DNA of 64,000 nucleotides from positions 49,249,574-49,313,573 of the forward strand of contig CM068842.1 in NCBI GenBank assembly GCA_028554795.2. The letters run 5' to 3'. The DNA is from Sinohyriopsis cumingii (Eukaryota; Mollusca; Bivalvia; Unionida; Unionidae). Shown in pieces: positions 46,404 to 58,281 of the stretch. The translations under genes and the position numbers were made by a program. The notes under the pieces were generated by a model. That model had not been told where the DNA came from. It made no database searches and saw nothing but the letters and a program-made list of their open reading frames with translations. Every line of letters begins with the position of its first letter. Position 1 is the first letter of the stretch.

Positions 46404-47887
46404 GTAAATTTATGCTCCACGTTTTGTTTCATTCATTAGATATACAACCTAGGAACTTCTAATAATGCTGGCGTGCAAGGAATGATCTTATGTCTAAGTT
46501 AATTTAATTTGTTGTTGGCATTTATAAATTATTAATGAATTATTAATGTATGTATTACTGTATATATGCTTAAATATGTAAACCTGCTGGAACAGAAGGA
46601 AAAGATTACACAATAGACACGAGAATTATTAACGTAGTTTCTTTACATGTAAGACTAAACAATCTCTTAGAATGTGCCACAAAGGATATTTATACCAAAT
46701 CCACAAACTTAAGGAGAGTGAAAACGAATGTATCTGAATGTAACAGTTAACACTATGAAATTAATGAATGCAAGAAACATATGTGAACGTAACAACGTAG
46801 CGTTTTACCTGTTTGAAGAAATAGGCCAGATTAAAAACTGGATTTTACATCAAAATAGTTTAGTTGAGTTCAAGCATATTTCGTTACAAACAGAAATAGC
46901 ATAATATTAAACTTGTCATTAAAACAGATCACAAAGAGACCGAACAAAAAACATAAACACATACAAGTATAGAGTAAGAGAAATAATTATGAAAATTAAG
47001 AACATCTGTAATGGTTTTTGCGTGTTACTGCTTTTACGCCCCCAAATTAGAGTTATCTGTGAAGAAAATCTTCATAGAAAAATCAGAAGAAGGATCAGAT
47101 AAATTCTGTACAATGTTTTACACGTTTTATCTACAGATCTAAGAGATAATACTCTGGACATTTGCAAACTCTTAGCTGATATTATCAATTCATTTTCGCC
47201 CAGCATATTGTAAATGTATGGAATTTGAAATGATTAGCAGAGCACACCACGTCAAGAAATCAGATGGTTCAGCGTTTGAACGCTTGAAATCATTCAACAT
47301 TATGTGTTTATTTTATATTTAGCGTTGAGAAAATCATAACCATTCGCGTAGCAACCCAGCTATTTACTTTCATCAAAATAAACAAAGTGTCAGCTCAACG
47401 AGAATACCTATATCTATGGCTTGGATCCGTAGGTTTTTTGGGAGATTTTTAGCTTAGTCGAGATGGTATGGGGATTGGAGAATACGGGCAAGGTGATATG
47501 TGTAAAACCCCAAATTCTAATTACACCAGGGGACGAGTTAAAATTCGCTTAACTTGTAATAATACAATTATTTCTCAAATTATAATGCTATTTATATTCT
47601 CACTCATCCTTATATGGGATCCAATAATAGCTCTTTCCACTCTGTCTAGTGTATATTTGTGTTTGCAACATATATATCTATTACATGGAGACATGAACTC
47701 AGTTTGTGTGATTTCAACGTTATTGACAGAATTTATTAACTGATGTACGTAAGCAAATAATCATGTTCAGCGTTGGATTTAAAAACCTATTACCTTTCCT
47801 AATACGACTTCTAATATAACAATAAATAAAATTTTATGCGGTTGATATATACTGAACATGTGTGCATTATCTGCACATCTAAGATCG
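46404..47887. other. Intergenic/intronic, nothing recognised
   Basis: No domain, repeat or RNA gene can be supported. An open frame at 47,468-47,743 (plus) has a membrane-like middle but no supporting context. Confidence 0.4.
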
Positions 47888-48003
47888 TTAGAGAGATATG
47901 GAAGAAGAGACGGCATGAGGGTCACCTGGGGCTGGCGTTGTAGGAGTAACATTTCTAAGCCGAAGATATTCTGGTAAGAATCCTAAAACAAGGATGGCGA
48001 AGC
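47888..48003 (-). CDS. Multi-pass membrane protein, terminal exon
   Basis: The exon follows acceptor TTTTGTTTCAG and encodes the second half of a membrane helix (FAILVLGFLPEYL), a short basic turn and a cytosolic-type tail (RNVTPTTPAPGDPHAV), ending with TAA at 47,890-47,888. It is entered in phase 1, which fits the exon ending at 48,677 and forms a Gly codon at the junction within one continuous helix. The protein type is uncertain. A tetraspan (claudin/PMP22-like) layout is possible because two helices flank an outside loop. Confidence 0.6.
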
Positions 48004-48446
48004 CTGAAACAAAAGCGAACTTTGCAAATACTTAAAAATATGTTCCAAATAACACGTCAAGAAAAACCAAAGAAATATAGAAACAAATAACATTGTCAAC
48101 AATAAATAATTATGTAAGCAAAATCTGATTAACTTCATCTTGTTTCTCATCCATCAACCAATTAATTATAGACAAGAATGGATTATGAAGAACGTATGCA
48201 TGTCAACTGTACATCAAGAGACAACGACTTTAGCATGACAATCTTTCAGACGAAACAACTCATTCAAAATTTCCATCGAACCGTTGGTCAAAACAAATCA
48301 AATTGAAAGAGAAAAAAATGTTACTTTATCAGATTTGACCAAACTGTATTAAACGTAAGAACACTGACATAAAATCGACATATATCAATGAACTCGTCAG
48401 TGCATAATTAAAAATACCTCGTTAGTGCTCTAAAAGCTATACATAT

Positions 48447-48560
48447 ATACCTACCTACCTACCTACCTATATACATACATCCATCCATACATACATACAT
48501 ACATACATACATATGCATACATATATACATATATAAATACATATATACATGCATACATAC
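48447..48560. repeat. (TACC)n/(TACA)n tetranucleotide microsatellite
   Basis: A compound run of TACC then TACA/CATA repeats lies within the intron between the last two membrane-protein exons. Confidence 0.95.
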
Positions 48561-48676
48561 GTACATAGGTATGCATGAATGCAGATACACACAGACCGAG
48601 AGATAAACAGAAAGATGACAGACAGATAAACATAAAAGATGTCAAATATGTATGATTTCAATGAGAGAATAGACAC

Positions 48677-48827
48677 CAAGAATTCCAAAAATAGATCCAT
48701 ATCCCGTTTGTAGGCCTGGTTGTCCTGGGAATATCAATCTTCCGTGAATGAAGTTGGTTATTGGATAAGTGCTGATTAACCCAAGCACTACCAACAAAAC
48801 AATCGGGTATCGCATGCCGTTTGGTAC
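48677..48827 (-). CDS. Multi-pass membrane protein, penultimate exon
   Basis: The 151-bp exon lies between acceptor TTTATCATACAG and donor CTTG|GTGTCT. It encodes a membrane helix (MRYPIVLLVVLGLISTYP), a loop with FIHGRLIFPGQPGLQTGYG and the start of the next helix (SIFGIL). It is entered in phase 0 and left in phase 1. The donor is weak-to-average but is the only one that keeps the helix open into the terminal exon at 48,003. No exact family is recognised. Confidence 0.6.
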
Positions 48828-48875
48828 CTGTATGATAAATCACAAATGTTTAAATTGACCCCTCTGTCTCTCGCT

Positions 48876-49004
<129 letters not shown>

Positions 49005-49845
49005 TCGTTGTGTATCTCTATTGCTATCGGCCGATCACTCATCCGACTTTCAGTGGCACTTCAAACTTTTAGTTTGTCTCTGTCTCACTATCGGCCGATT
49101 GATCATCTAACTTTTAGTGGCACGAGCAGAGTATTATAAATGGATTCGAAGGATGTGGGTGCAATTTAGTTTCAAACAATCTTTTCTCCCGTCGTCAAAT
49201 ATATAGGTTACTGAAATGTTGTCTGTATGCTTCTTACCCACCTTGAAATAAACCGCATTCAATCTCTTAAACGTTTATTTTATCTCGGAATAATAAAGGT
49301 GTAAAAATATATTAGGTGTTAGTACCACCAATCTACTTCTGAGAGCCGAGTCACGTGATCCGTGCCAGCAACGCGTGGTCTCATACACCCTCATTATGAT
49401 AAATCTCGCTTAGACATATATGCCAAGAACCTTTATAGAGTTTTAGTGGACTTGTACTGCCATTAGAAGCAACACGAGATTATGCATAAAGTCCTGCAAG
49501 AATTAAATAAGTCGCAGACTTTGAGTTACCCAGCAAGGTAGCGAAAATAATGTATCATCCTGCGAAGACAGTGACAACAACAAAGAAATTAAACTGGGCA
49601 TATTTATAGTATATACTGGTATGTCGACTGTGAATCAGATTAAGAAAACGTGGGATACGGACTCCAAGTGGTACGATAAAGACATGTTCTTGGCACTAAT
49701 ATGACTTACAGTTCATCCACAGCATACTGTGAGGCACCATCCCCCAGATGAACCAAAAGTGGAAAACTGTGAATCGACTTGAGCAATCCGCACGAAAACG
49801 TGGAATAACGATACAAAGAGTCACAACATAAGCAGGTATACTTAC

Positions 49846-50012
49846 TCTATTAGTATTTCTGCCGTAGAAGCCAATTCTGAGCATGAGGCAGCTTCGTGAA
49901 ACAGAAGCACCGTTATATATGCAGAGTACTCCACGAGGCAGGAGGGCCGAAGTCGTGAATATGGTTGCTAATGAGAATATATGCCGCCAATAGAGAAGCG
50001 AAATCTACGTAC
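49846..50012 (-). CDS. Possible upstream exon of the membrane protein gene
   Basis: An open frame ends exactly at a consensus donor (AATAGA|GTAAGTATA) in phase 0, as required by the exon at 48,827. The peptide has a hydrophobic stretch (FSLATIFTTSALLP) and two cysteines (CIYNGASVSRSC), then LRIGFYGRNTNR. The acceptor is poor (CGTAG near 50,012), so the left boundary is uncertain and the call could be wrong. Confidence 0.3.
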
Positions 50013-51280
50013 CCTGTTTTACATTGCCCAACCGCTATAGTGCCGGACAAGATTATTCGGAAAAGACATTGAGATCATGTTTGGGTTGATGGAGGACATT
50101 GTTCTTAGTGTGTACTTGATTATGTATCAAAACCACCCGAAAAACATCGATTTACTGGACAATGATATGTTAAAAATCTAAAACATATAGTTTTGAGTAA
50201 AGCCTTGATAATACTGAACCATAATAACACTGAGGCTGCTAATAATACAATCGACACGCTTTTCCAAAGATTCTCGAGAACTTGGACAAATTTCCCAACG
50301 CAGTTTCTGGATGGACTTGAGTTACATTCTAACACCAAAATGTATTCCACCACTAGCATCAATACATGTGAAATGCAATGACAACCAGTGTTGCGATTGG
50401 TTGCTGTAATATGCGCTGCATCTAGCGAACATTCATACAGTTCATTGACATCATGCTGAATCGATCCTGATATCTCTGATCACGTGTTTGCTTGGAGTAA
50501 AACCGAAAGCTTTTGCCGATGCGACTATCGACCTTGATACTCAAATTGAGCTGTTATAGCTGATAACCATGGAAAACCTGGACGGCACTAAAACCAAATC
50601 AGCGTAGTACCACTATGTGTTATAAAATATAGATCCTTAATGATGTACTGGCACAGAAAGCACCGTGCAAGGAAGTTTCCGTGTCGAAGTTGCCTATATG
50701 TATACAGTACCTTTCTTTCTATATATTAAACTGGTCACACACACAAGTCAAAAATAGATGAGAAAAAAAAACCATGTAATATATTGAAAGAAAATAGTTT
50801 GCGGAACATAAAAAATCCAAACATTTTGTAACAATGGATACAGTGAAAATAATTATACCATTTCTATTTAACACTCTGGAAATAGGCTCAAGCCACCTAA
50901 CACATTTTATAATTGAATGTCATGTTTAAGAAATATACCAGCTGGAAAGAATGGGGCATCATCTGTTGAATAATGGTATAGTTTTGATTACCCAGTTAAT
51001 TAATTTCATCTCCACGTATTAAAAAAGATCACATAGATCGTGCGACTTTCTGATAATGAAGAGTGAGGTAACGTTTTCACAAAACTGGGACAACAGAAGT
51101 CAATATCAGCCGCCACGAGGATGGAAATTGTCCTTTTTTCTTACAAGATCTTCATTTAAACTATCAAAGAACCTTTGTCTCGTCGGAGATGTTTTCTTTG
51201 CATGATAAATACTGGCAGTGTCATTGTAATAGTTACCACATTTAGGAATCTCTTTTTAAAATGCAGAATTGTGATAAAAA
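50013..51280. other. Intergenic, nothing recognised
   Basis: Somewhat less AT-rich around 50,000-50,600, with codon-like stretches in several frames but no motif that I can name. It could be a very old transposon remnant. Confidence 0.35.
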
Positions 51281-52031
51281 AACAACACAAACGCCGAAAA
51301 GTATCCTACATACATAATTGATTCTGCACTGAACAAAGCCCGTAATCTTACTCAACGTGAGGCTTTAAACACAGCAGAATGTAAAATAGAGAAAGATGTA
51401 ATTCCTTTCACAATACAATATAATCCTTCATTACCTAATATAGGTCGTATGATTAATAAATATTACAGTCTCCTAAATTTATCCAATAAAACTAGCGTCA
51501 AATCACTTTTAAAAATTAAACCAGTTCTCGCTTATAGAAGACAAAAGAATTTGCAAGATTTTTTAATCAGAACTAAACAGTCAGAAAATAAAAAAATACA
51601 CTTTTCGTCATCTAAATGTAACAGACACCGGTGCTCTCAATGTGCAAACATAAGAGAAAGTACTTCTTTCAGTAGTGCTAATACAAAAGAAGTATTTTCT
51701 CTATGCGATAACACTAACTGCATATCAACTGATTTATTTAATAACCTGTAAAAAATGTAGCATGCAATATGTTGGACAAACACTACAACATGTTTCTAAG
51801 AGAATGAATAATCGTCGCTTTCATATAAAAAATTATAGAGATCCTCAGTTTTCCTCTAATGTTTCAAATCACTTTAACACCAATAATCGCTCTCTTGATT
51901 TTTCTTTCATGCCAATATATATTGTGCATGGTAACACGAATAGACTCATAAAAGAAACTTATTGGATTCATAAGTTAGATAATCTGTATCCTAATGAACT
52001 TAATGATAATGCACTATATAAAACTGTATAA
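51281..52031 (+). mobile_element. Penelope-like element, 3' part with GIY-YIG endonuclease
   Basis: The first frame (to 51,751) carries the region after the RT in Penelope-like elements: YIIDSALNKA, IPFTIQYNPSLPNI, then KIKPVLAYRRQKNLQDFL and a C..C zinc-like pair (HRCSQCANI). The second frame, effective from about 51,725 to the stop at 52,031, is a GIY-YIG endonuclease: IYLITCKKCSMQYVGQT, then KRMNNRRFH, SNHFN and the late KETYWIHKLDNLYPNELND. One frameshift separates them near 51,730. The RT domain is missing upstream, so this is a 5'-truncated, dead copy. In active elements this endonuclease makes the target nick for retrotransposition. Confidence 0.8.
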
Positions 52032-53229
52032 TTTAAATTGATATATTATATATCCTTTATAACAATATAATTATATGTATGACTGGTTGTCTCTAGTTAA
52101 TTTTATTATTTGTTAAAATGCAGGAATTTCATATTCTCATCAATCAATTTAAACGTTCCAAACGAAATGTTAGTACTTTTAATAGCTTATTGGAAAGTAA
52201 TATATAGCAATGAGGTCATTTTAAAGACTAGCGTGACTATATGTGATTCAACGTATGGCTCATGAGATAAAGCTATATCTATTTACACTACCATATAACA
52301 TAAAACTAACGTAAGAAACGCGTGTGATTCTACTTGAGAGGAGCAAATACGTTGCATTTGTCTTTACTTGATACAAGAACCGCAAAGTAGATAATTGGTC
52401 TTCCTCGTAATCGTTTTGTTCCATAGCAATACCAAATTGTTGGGATTTTCTGAAGGAGAACCATACAAAATAATCTATACGAAACATTAAGATAAAGGTA
52501 TAACAATGACTCTCATAGTCTCAAGTTTGATTTGATTTTAGTTTTTTCTTCTTGATCTATTTTGATAATATAATTTGTTTAAATGCATAAATGTTTTGCA
52601 TCTTGTATTTACAAAATATTGTTAATTTTTCAATGCTTCTCATTTTAATTTAGATTCTAAATTTTTGATTATCTAATTAATCTTACAATATTTATCCCCA
52701 TATATCATACTTTATACTATTCGTCGCCATGCCTTTACGCGGTAAAAACAGTATAAACTTCTCAAATTTAAACAAACAATTTTGCATAATTATGACAAGA
52801 TTGAGAAGACTATCCAATATTCATGATCCATTGTTACTTTTTCAGAATATTACTAGGAAAGTAAGATCGTGGCAGAAACCTCTACTCTTTCTAAGTACTA
52901 GAACACATAAAATTACCAAATTGTCACTAAGACATGAATCCATATGGCATACCCAAGAAACAAGATAAATTAACCTGGGGGTACCAAAACGTTATATAAT
53001 TGAATTATATAGTCTTGCCTGAAATTGGAAGTAAATATCACTTTTTATTAGCAACGTAGGTGCAGTCCAGTAAAAAAATTAGATGGATGCAATGTTTTAA
53101 TATTTTTTTGCTTTTTATGTGTTGTCATATATCGAGCAAATATTATGTATCTATGCTACAATGATTTCATAAAATATCTGTTTAATTCGAGACCACGGCC
53201 ATCGATTTAGACACCATATAATTAAACTT
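52032..53229. other. Intergenic, nothing recognised
   Basis: AT-rich. A basic 79-codon frame at 52,729-52,968 (plus) has no recognisable domain and is not called as a gene. Confidence 0.4.
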
Positions 53230-53721
53230 AAAGGTCCCAGAAGATTGATAATTTAGATGTTATTAACTTTATTTTGTTGTAACAAGAATCAGACTTTATA
53301 CAGTAACTTGCAAACATCCATATAACTGGGATCAAAGTACAAATCATATCATCATGAAGATGACGTTAGTGCCTGACAAGTCATTGTGGTAAACATATTT
53401 AGTAACGTAAAGATTAGCATACTAAGACTTACCGTTTCCTGCTCCGACACTTTCACAACTAAGAAGAGAAGGAACAAAGCCCTATTTATTGAGATCACTC
53501 CGATACACGACAGTCAGTACCAAAATTGACCAATTATCAGCGTAGTCCCGCCTTCTTGATCTCGTGACGAATAAATGTATGTTTTATTTTAGAAACATTG
53601 CGTATGCGGAAGAATTGAGAGAAAAAATAAACTGTATTGCAATAAAATTAGCATTCGTTTGTATCCCTTGAAGCCATTTCACATAAAATAGATCTATCCA
53701 TGATACATCTTTCATATGCCA

Positions 53722-53800
<79 letters not shown>
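53230..53800 (-). promoter_or_regulatory. Diverged single copy of the array promoter-like block
   Basis: This block aligns by eye with unit positions about 3,425-4,130. Shared blocks include ATCATCATGAAGATGACG/ATCATCATAGAGACATC, CTCCGA followed by an AC-rich stretch, TAGT[CT]CCGCCTTC, ACGAATAAATG, a CATTGCGTATGCG/CTTGCGCATGCG site and the flank leading into the same (AT)n tract. The minus-strand donor is kept (GAAACG|GTAAGTCT, exon end at 53,433). The TATA-like box of the array is not preserved (CTACGCTG in its place). It lies upstream of the minus-strand membrane-protein exons, so it might be the first exon and promoter of that gene. That link is inference. Confidence 0.5.
53724..53798. repeat. 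(AT)n microsatellite, positionally conserved with the array
   Basis: It sits at the same place relative to the promoter-like block as the second (AT)n tract of each 4.28-kb unit. Confidence 0.95.
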
Positions 53801-53801
<1 letters not shown>

Positions 53802-53819
53802 AAATATACACAACCCCAC

Positions 53820-54420
53820 ATACAGATAGACATGCAAAGAGGGACAACCAAGTCTAGAAAGTTGAATATTAAATGACAACTTCAAGATGCATATTTGTAC
53901 AGCAAGCCAACTCATTAGAAGAAACATCTAGATAGAGGAATAATAAGAAACGAGCCAGCACGACAATAAATTTCATTGAATCTGTAACGCTAACCCTTTT
54001 AATAAAAAATAAAGTAATGGCGGAAACAGGCTATAAAAGTAGAAACTGCAACGTTATCATTATAAGACTGGAAATATCCTTCATACACACTGCAAACAGT
54101 TTAGTGGCATAGTACTAGTGCTAAAGTGTTTATATAAGTTAATCTTAACTTTGGCCAAGATGTTTATTGCTAACCAGCATATTCAGATGTGTCAATGATA
54201 TATGCAAGAGACAGACATACATATATAAAGACAGATAGACATACAAAGTGGGACAACCCAACTTAATTAGTTGAATATTAACAAGCAACATCAAAGAAGT
54301 ATATTTTCTTAAGAATCCAAATCATTGAAGTTCATTTGCAAAGTTCTGGTTCTAAGTGTTTTTATATGCGTGGATCTTTATTTTGGCCAAGCTGTTTATT
54401 ACTATCCAACATATTCATAC
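53820..54420. repeat. Diverged local duplications
   Basis: GATAGACAT-CAAAG-GGGACAACC with AGTTGAATATTA occurs at about 53,825 and again at 54,233. TTTGGCCAAG-TGTTTATT with CATATTCA occurs at about 54,153 and 54,384. The two offsets (about 408 and 231 bp) show at least two old duplication events. Confidence 0.6.
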
Positions 54421-56280
54421 ATTTTTATGAGTTTGCATGATTTAACAATACACACATATTTATATTTATTTATTTATTTGTATGTATGATTGTGTACATA
54501 ACTTACTGTACATACATACATACACACACATATGCATACATACATACATACATACATTTTTTAAAGTATTCCACGTTGCTTTTAACGTCCTTTTTAACAC
54601 AGAATCTTTGTGATCTAGAGAATTCTGTAAATATTATAAATCAACGTTAGCAAACTCTACCGTTTCTTTGTGTAGTCGGTGGGCTAAAAGCAGATGGTAA
54701 AATAAGTCAGTTGGTTCGTATCATTGTCAACGGTGCAGGTTTCTATTTTATATATCGCTGAGTATTCCAAGTGTGTCTTCCTTTTTTCTGTGAATTTATG
54801 ATTGCATGTTGCAGACCTGAGAGCTATATGATTCATAAAACAAAAACATTTTGCCAGCTATGTTAAAGGTTACGTTGAATACAACAGTTGCATTAAATTG
54901 CAGTTGGATTCTCACAGACATCGTAATGACATTTTCAATTTTTTTTATAGTGAATAACTTTGTAGAAAGATAGATTGCTCATGATTTGATTGCCTCTTGT
55001 TTTTGTTACAAACTAATATTTCACACGTTTCCCCAACTCATGTATTAACACTTCTTAATGGTCATCCTAATATGTTCTTTGGTAGTACTCTGCAAGAGGT
55101 CTTAAATGAGCTAGGAGAAACCAGACAGCAACTGTTGTATTGAAAAAAAAACTATGAAACCAACAGGATGCATGCACTCGGAGGAAAGGAGTTGGTTTGA
55201 AAAAGTTCAAATGTCTTTGAAACACGATTTTAATACAAATGTTTTAATAACTGCAGATTTACTATTTCTTAATAATTATTAAAATGCATTTTGCATCTGT
55301 AATAGGCATTTTTCACAATAAACAGGTTCATGTTTAATGTACCACATATTATTACGAGTAAAACGTTGAAACTGCAGAGTTCTACAACAGTTAAATAAAA
55401 ATAAATAATGTCAGCATTTTTATAATGGATGTTTCATTTTATGGAACGTTTTCCGCTGAAATTGATTCAGATAATATTTGCCTCGCTGCTTTGTACTCTA
55501 TTTTATTGATAGTAAATAGGAACCTCTCTTTTCACAAGAAAGAATCAACTTCTTGTCATAGACAGAGCTTGCAATATAAGGATGATGTGTTATATTGTTT
55601 GCGTTTTCTAACTGAAACCATAGTAAAGATCAAATTTACTCAAAGTTAACGTCAGTAACTTTAAATACTTTACACCCAGCCACACCAGGAAGCACAAACT
55701 TTGCAGAGACGATGAAGGTCTGGTTACAAATATAATATTAAATATTATCGTAAGAGTAAGAAAGTCAAAACATATTTGTATGTATGATTATATATTTTTC
55801 GGTTGCTATATAACGTCAGTTTTCTTGTGATTTGCTTAATATTTTCTTTTTAACTTGAGGTTTGAATCAATCATTCTACATAAACATATACCCTACCTTA
55901 TTTTTAGGTATGTTTTGATGAATAGTGACTTGCTGCAGATAGCGCAACTCACAGATGAAAACGTCGACGACATAAATATTTAATATACAATATTAAAACA
56001 GAGTAATTAAAAATCTAGAAATGGAACTTATCTAGTTCTTCGCCGGTTCTCTACAATACCAGTTTTCACCAGAGATGATGGTCTGGGTTTCATCGGAAAA
56101 TATTTTTTTTTTAAATTTCATGTATATCTGAGCTGTGAGATGTCTCTTTTGCTTGCGCCACTTCATCCAATTTGTTCTGTTATTACCGTAACTGTGTGTT
56201 AGTTCAAATCATAATCATGCAGTCGGTTTTAACCGTCCGCAATAATTCTCCTTGCATGAGCATTGTTTGTAATTATCTGT
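54421..56280. other. Intergenic with a short tetranucleotide tract
   Basis: TTTA and CATA repeats at about 54,455-54,560. No gene is supported in the remainder. Confidence 0.45.
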
Positions 56281-56281
56281 A

Positions 56282-56392
56282 ATCTACCTCAAAATTTCAT
56301 CTATTTTGATTAACAACTCCCAGAACTTGGCGATTTCCTTCGGCATCACTGAACGTTGTGTCCACGGAGGCCGATGTTACTGATACCCATAT
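56282..56392 (-). pseudogene. Possible hAT-type transposase fragment (DUF4371-like)
   Basis: On the minus strand, SNIGLRGHN in one frame and KFWELLIKIDEILR in another fit the order seen in the DUF4371 region of hAT-derived transposases (LRGH, then a short Gly/Asn turn, then a leucine-rich helix ending in D..L). The two frames are about 15 codons apart, as expected for one degraded gene. The match is short, so it may be coincidence. Confidence 0.35.
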
Positions 56393-56752
56393 AAAATAGT
56401 TAAGCATCATTCAAACTTGATGGAAAAATATTCTATCACCGTGAATTGGGTGGATAATAAATATAAATGTATATTGCTAGGACCTAAGTCTATAGCTACG
56501 AAAAAAATGGCAGCCGCTTTAAACCAACGGAAGAAAGAAAGAGTCAAACTGTAAACTTCTAGATACACTTTTACAACAAAATTTAAAAAGTACAATAATA
56601 TTAAACTAACTTAGGAAATACAAAATCCATAATAAGCATCCAAACAATCACTACAATGCAATTTTATATATAAGTTGATATACAATTGATGGAAATAAAT
56701 CTACAATCGATTAAATTATATTTCGAAATAATGAATCAAAAGATGCATGAGA

Positions 56753-56756
<4 letters not shown>

Positions 56757-56822
<66 letters not shown>
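56757..56822. repeat. (AT)n microsatellite
   Basis: About 33 AT repeats in otherwise featureless sequence. Confidence 0.98.
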
Positions 56823-56824
<2 letters not shown>

Positions 56825-58232
56825 ACATACAAATAGAAAGTTAAATTGCCAGATCAGTTGGAAAGTGTTGAACGTTAAAGAGCACACCTCATTCGACGTT
56901 TAGAGACAGCATTGAACTTATTTTTGCAATACTTCCAGAAAAGTTAATATTAGGTGAAAGGATAACAGGATCGTTATCTTCAGTAATAACAGTAATACGG
57001 ATATGACTAAACGGTTTATAGGAATTCGTGTTAGAACTGAAGCACCGTCAGACAAAAGATGAAAAGATTGAACTAGCAGCATAGCTTGCTATACTTGGTT
57101 GTGTAATAGAATGGTTCCTTAAGACTGCATTACCGATTGTAACAGGTTTAGCTGATTATGTAATTTCATTAATATAGCATAATTTTGGTATGTTGTTTGC
57201 ATTTTTATAAACTGTGTTACTAAAAGGTAAATAAGGGATTGAATATACAAAATCCATTTTCAAACTACACCTACAACTATTAGTATAAATATAAATGATT
57301 GTCATATCGTGTTTCAGTTTCTTTGTACTGTTCCAATTAATAAATACATTGCTTTTAAACATGTTCTTTGGATTATTCTGCATTTTTGTAGAATTATTAC
57401 AGATTGCTTAAAATATCACGGCAAATCTACCATGTTTGTCAGTATGACTGTGTTTAACAGACAGATACAGCTACTGGATGACTTGTATCAAGTTGTTGTT
57501 CTACTCAACAACGCTACCCGTTCACCGTGTCACTCGAAAATAAAATATACCGCCACCACCTACGCCATAAACAGCTGTAACTTTGGAATATGAGATAAAT
57601 TTCTAACGCTTACCGTCATATTCTTGTCTTAGTCTAATCTTAAACTATTTTTTCAAAATAACAATTAAGAATATCTTGAACAGTTGACAAAGGCATTGAA
57701 AGAGATGGTTTGTTTTGAACAACATTACATACAGTATGAATAACCATAAAGCCTAATTATTCGAATCTTAGGCACCCCGTAAGTCCTTTGCACGTCTAAT
57801 AATGATCTTTTTGCAATAATCTTTTTCGTCTTTGCTTGTAGATAGTTTAAATTATATATGATATAATTTAAAATCGATTTAAATATATGACGCTGTTTTT
57901 AAATACAAACCTCTCTTTGCTATGCAACGATAAAGAGCATACAAACAAACTTTTCTATCTAAGACTAGACAACAAAAATTAATATACTCAAGCAAACTTG
58001 GACCTTTTCAAGGTCAATAATGCATATTTTTATATGGCTGCTGAAATTCATACCGTCCAATTAAGTTGATTTTGCCAGACTTCAGAAAACTTTATCAAAC
58101 AAGATTAAACCTTTGTCATTTCATCTTGAGAGTTTCCATTTATTTATTAGACCAGAACTGCAATAAGATGGATAACGAGTCTCAAAAAGAAAGCTTCAGT
58201 GTTATTATCAAGATATTTGTACTTAGACTTTA

Positions 58233-58236
<4 letters not shown>
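56823..58236. other. Intergenic, nothing recognised
   Basis: Open frames around 57,156-57,593 on both strands overlap and lack family features. No RNA gene seen. Confidence 0.4.

Positions 58237-58278
<42 letters not shown>
58237..58278. repeat. (AT)n microsatellite at the edge of a LINE remnant
   Basis: About 20 repeats. The degraded RT homology begins within about 10 bp of its end. Confidence 0.97.

Positions 58279-58281
<3 letters not shown>

Noticed and set aside
49340..50620. Retrotransposon or transposase coding region
   Set aside because: Codon-like stretches are present, but no conserved motif could be identified in any frame.
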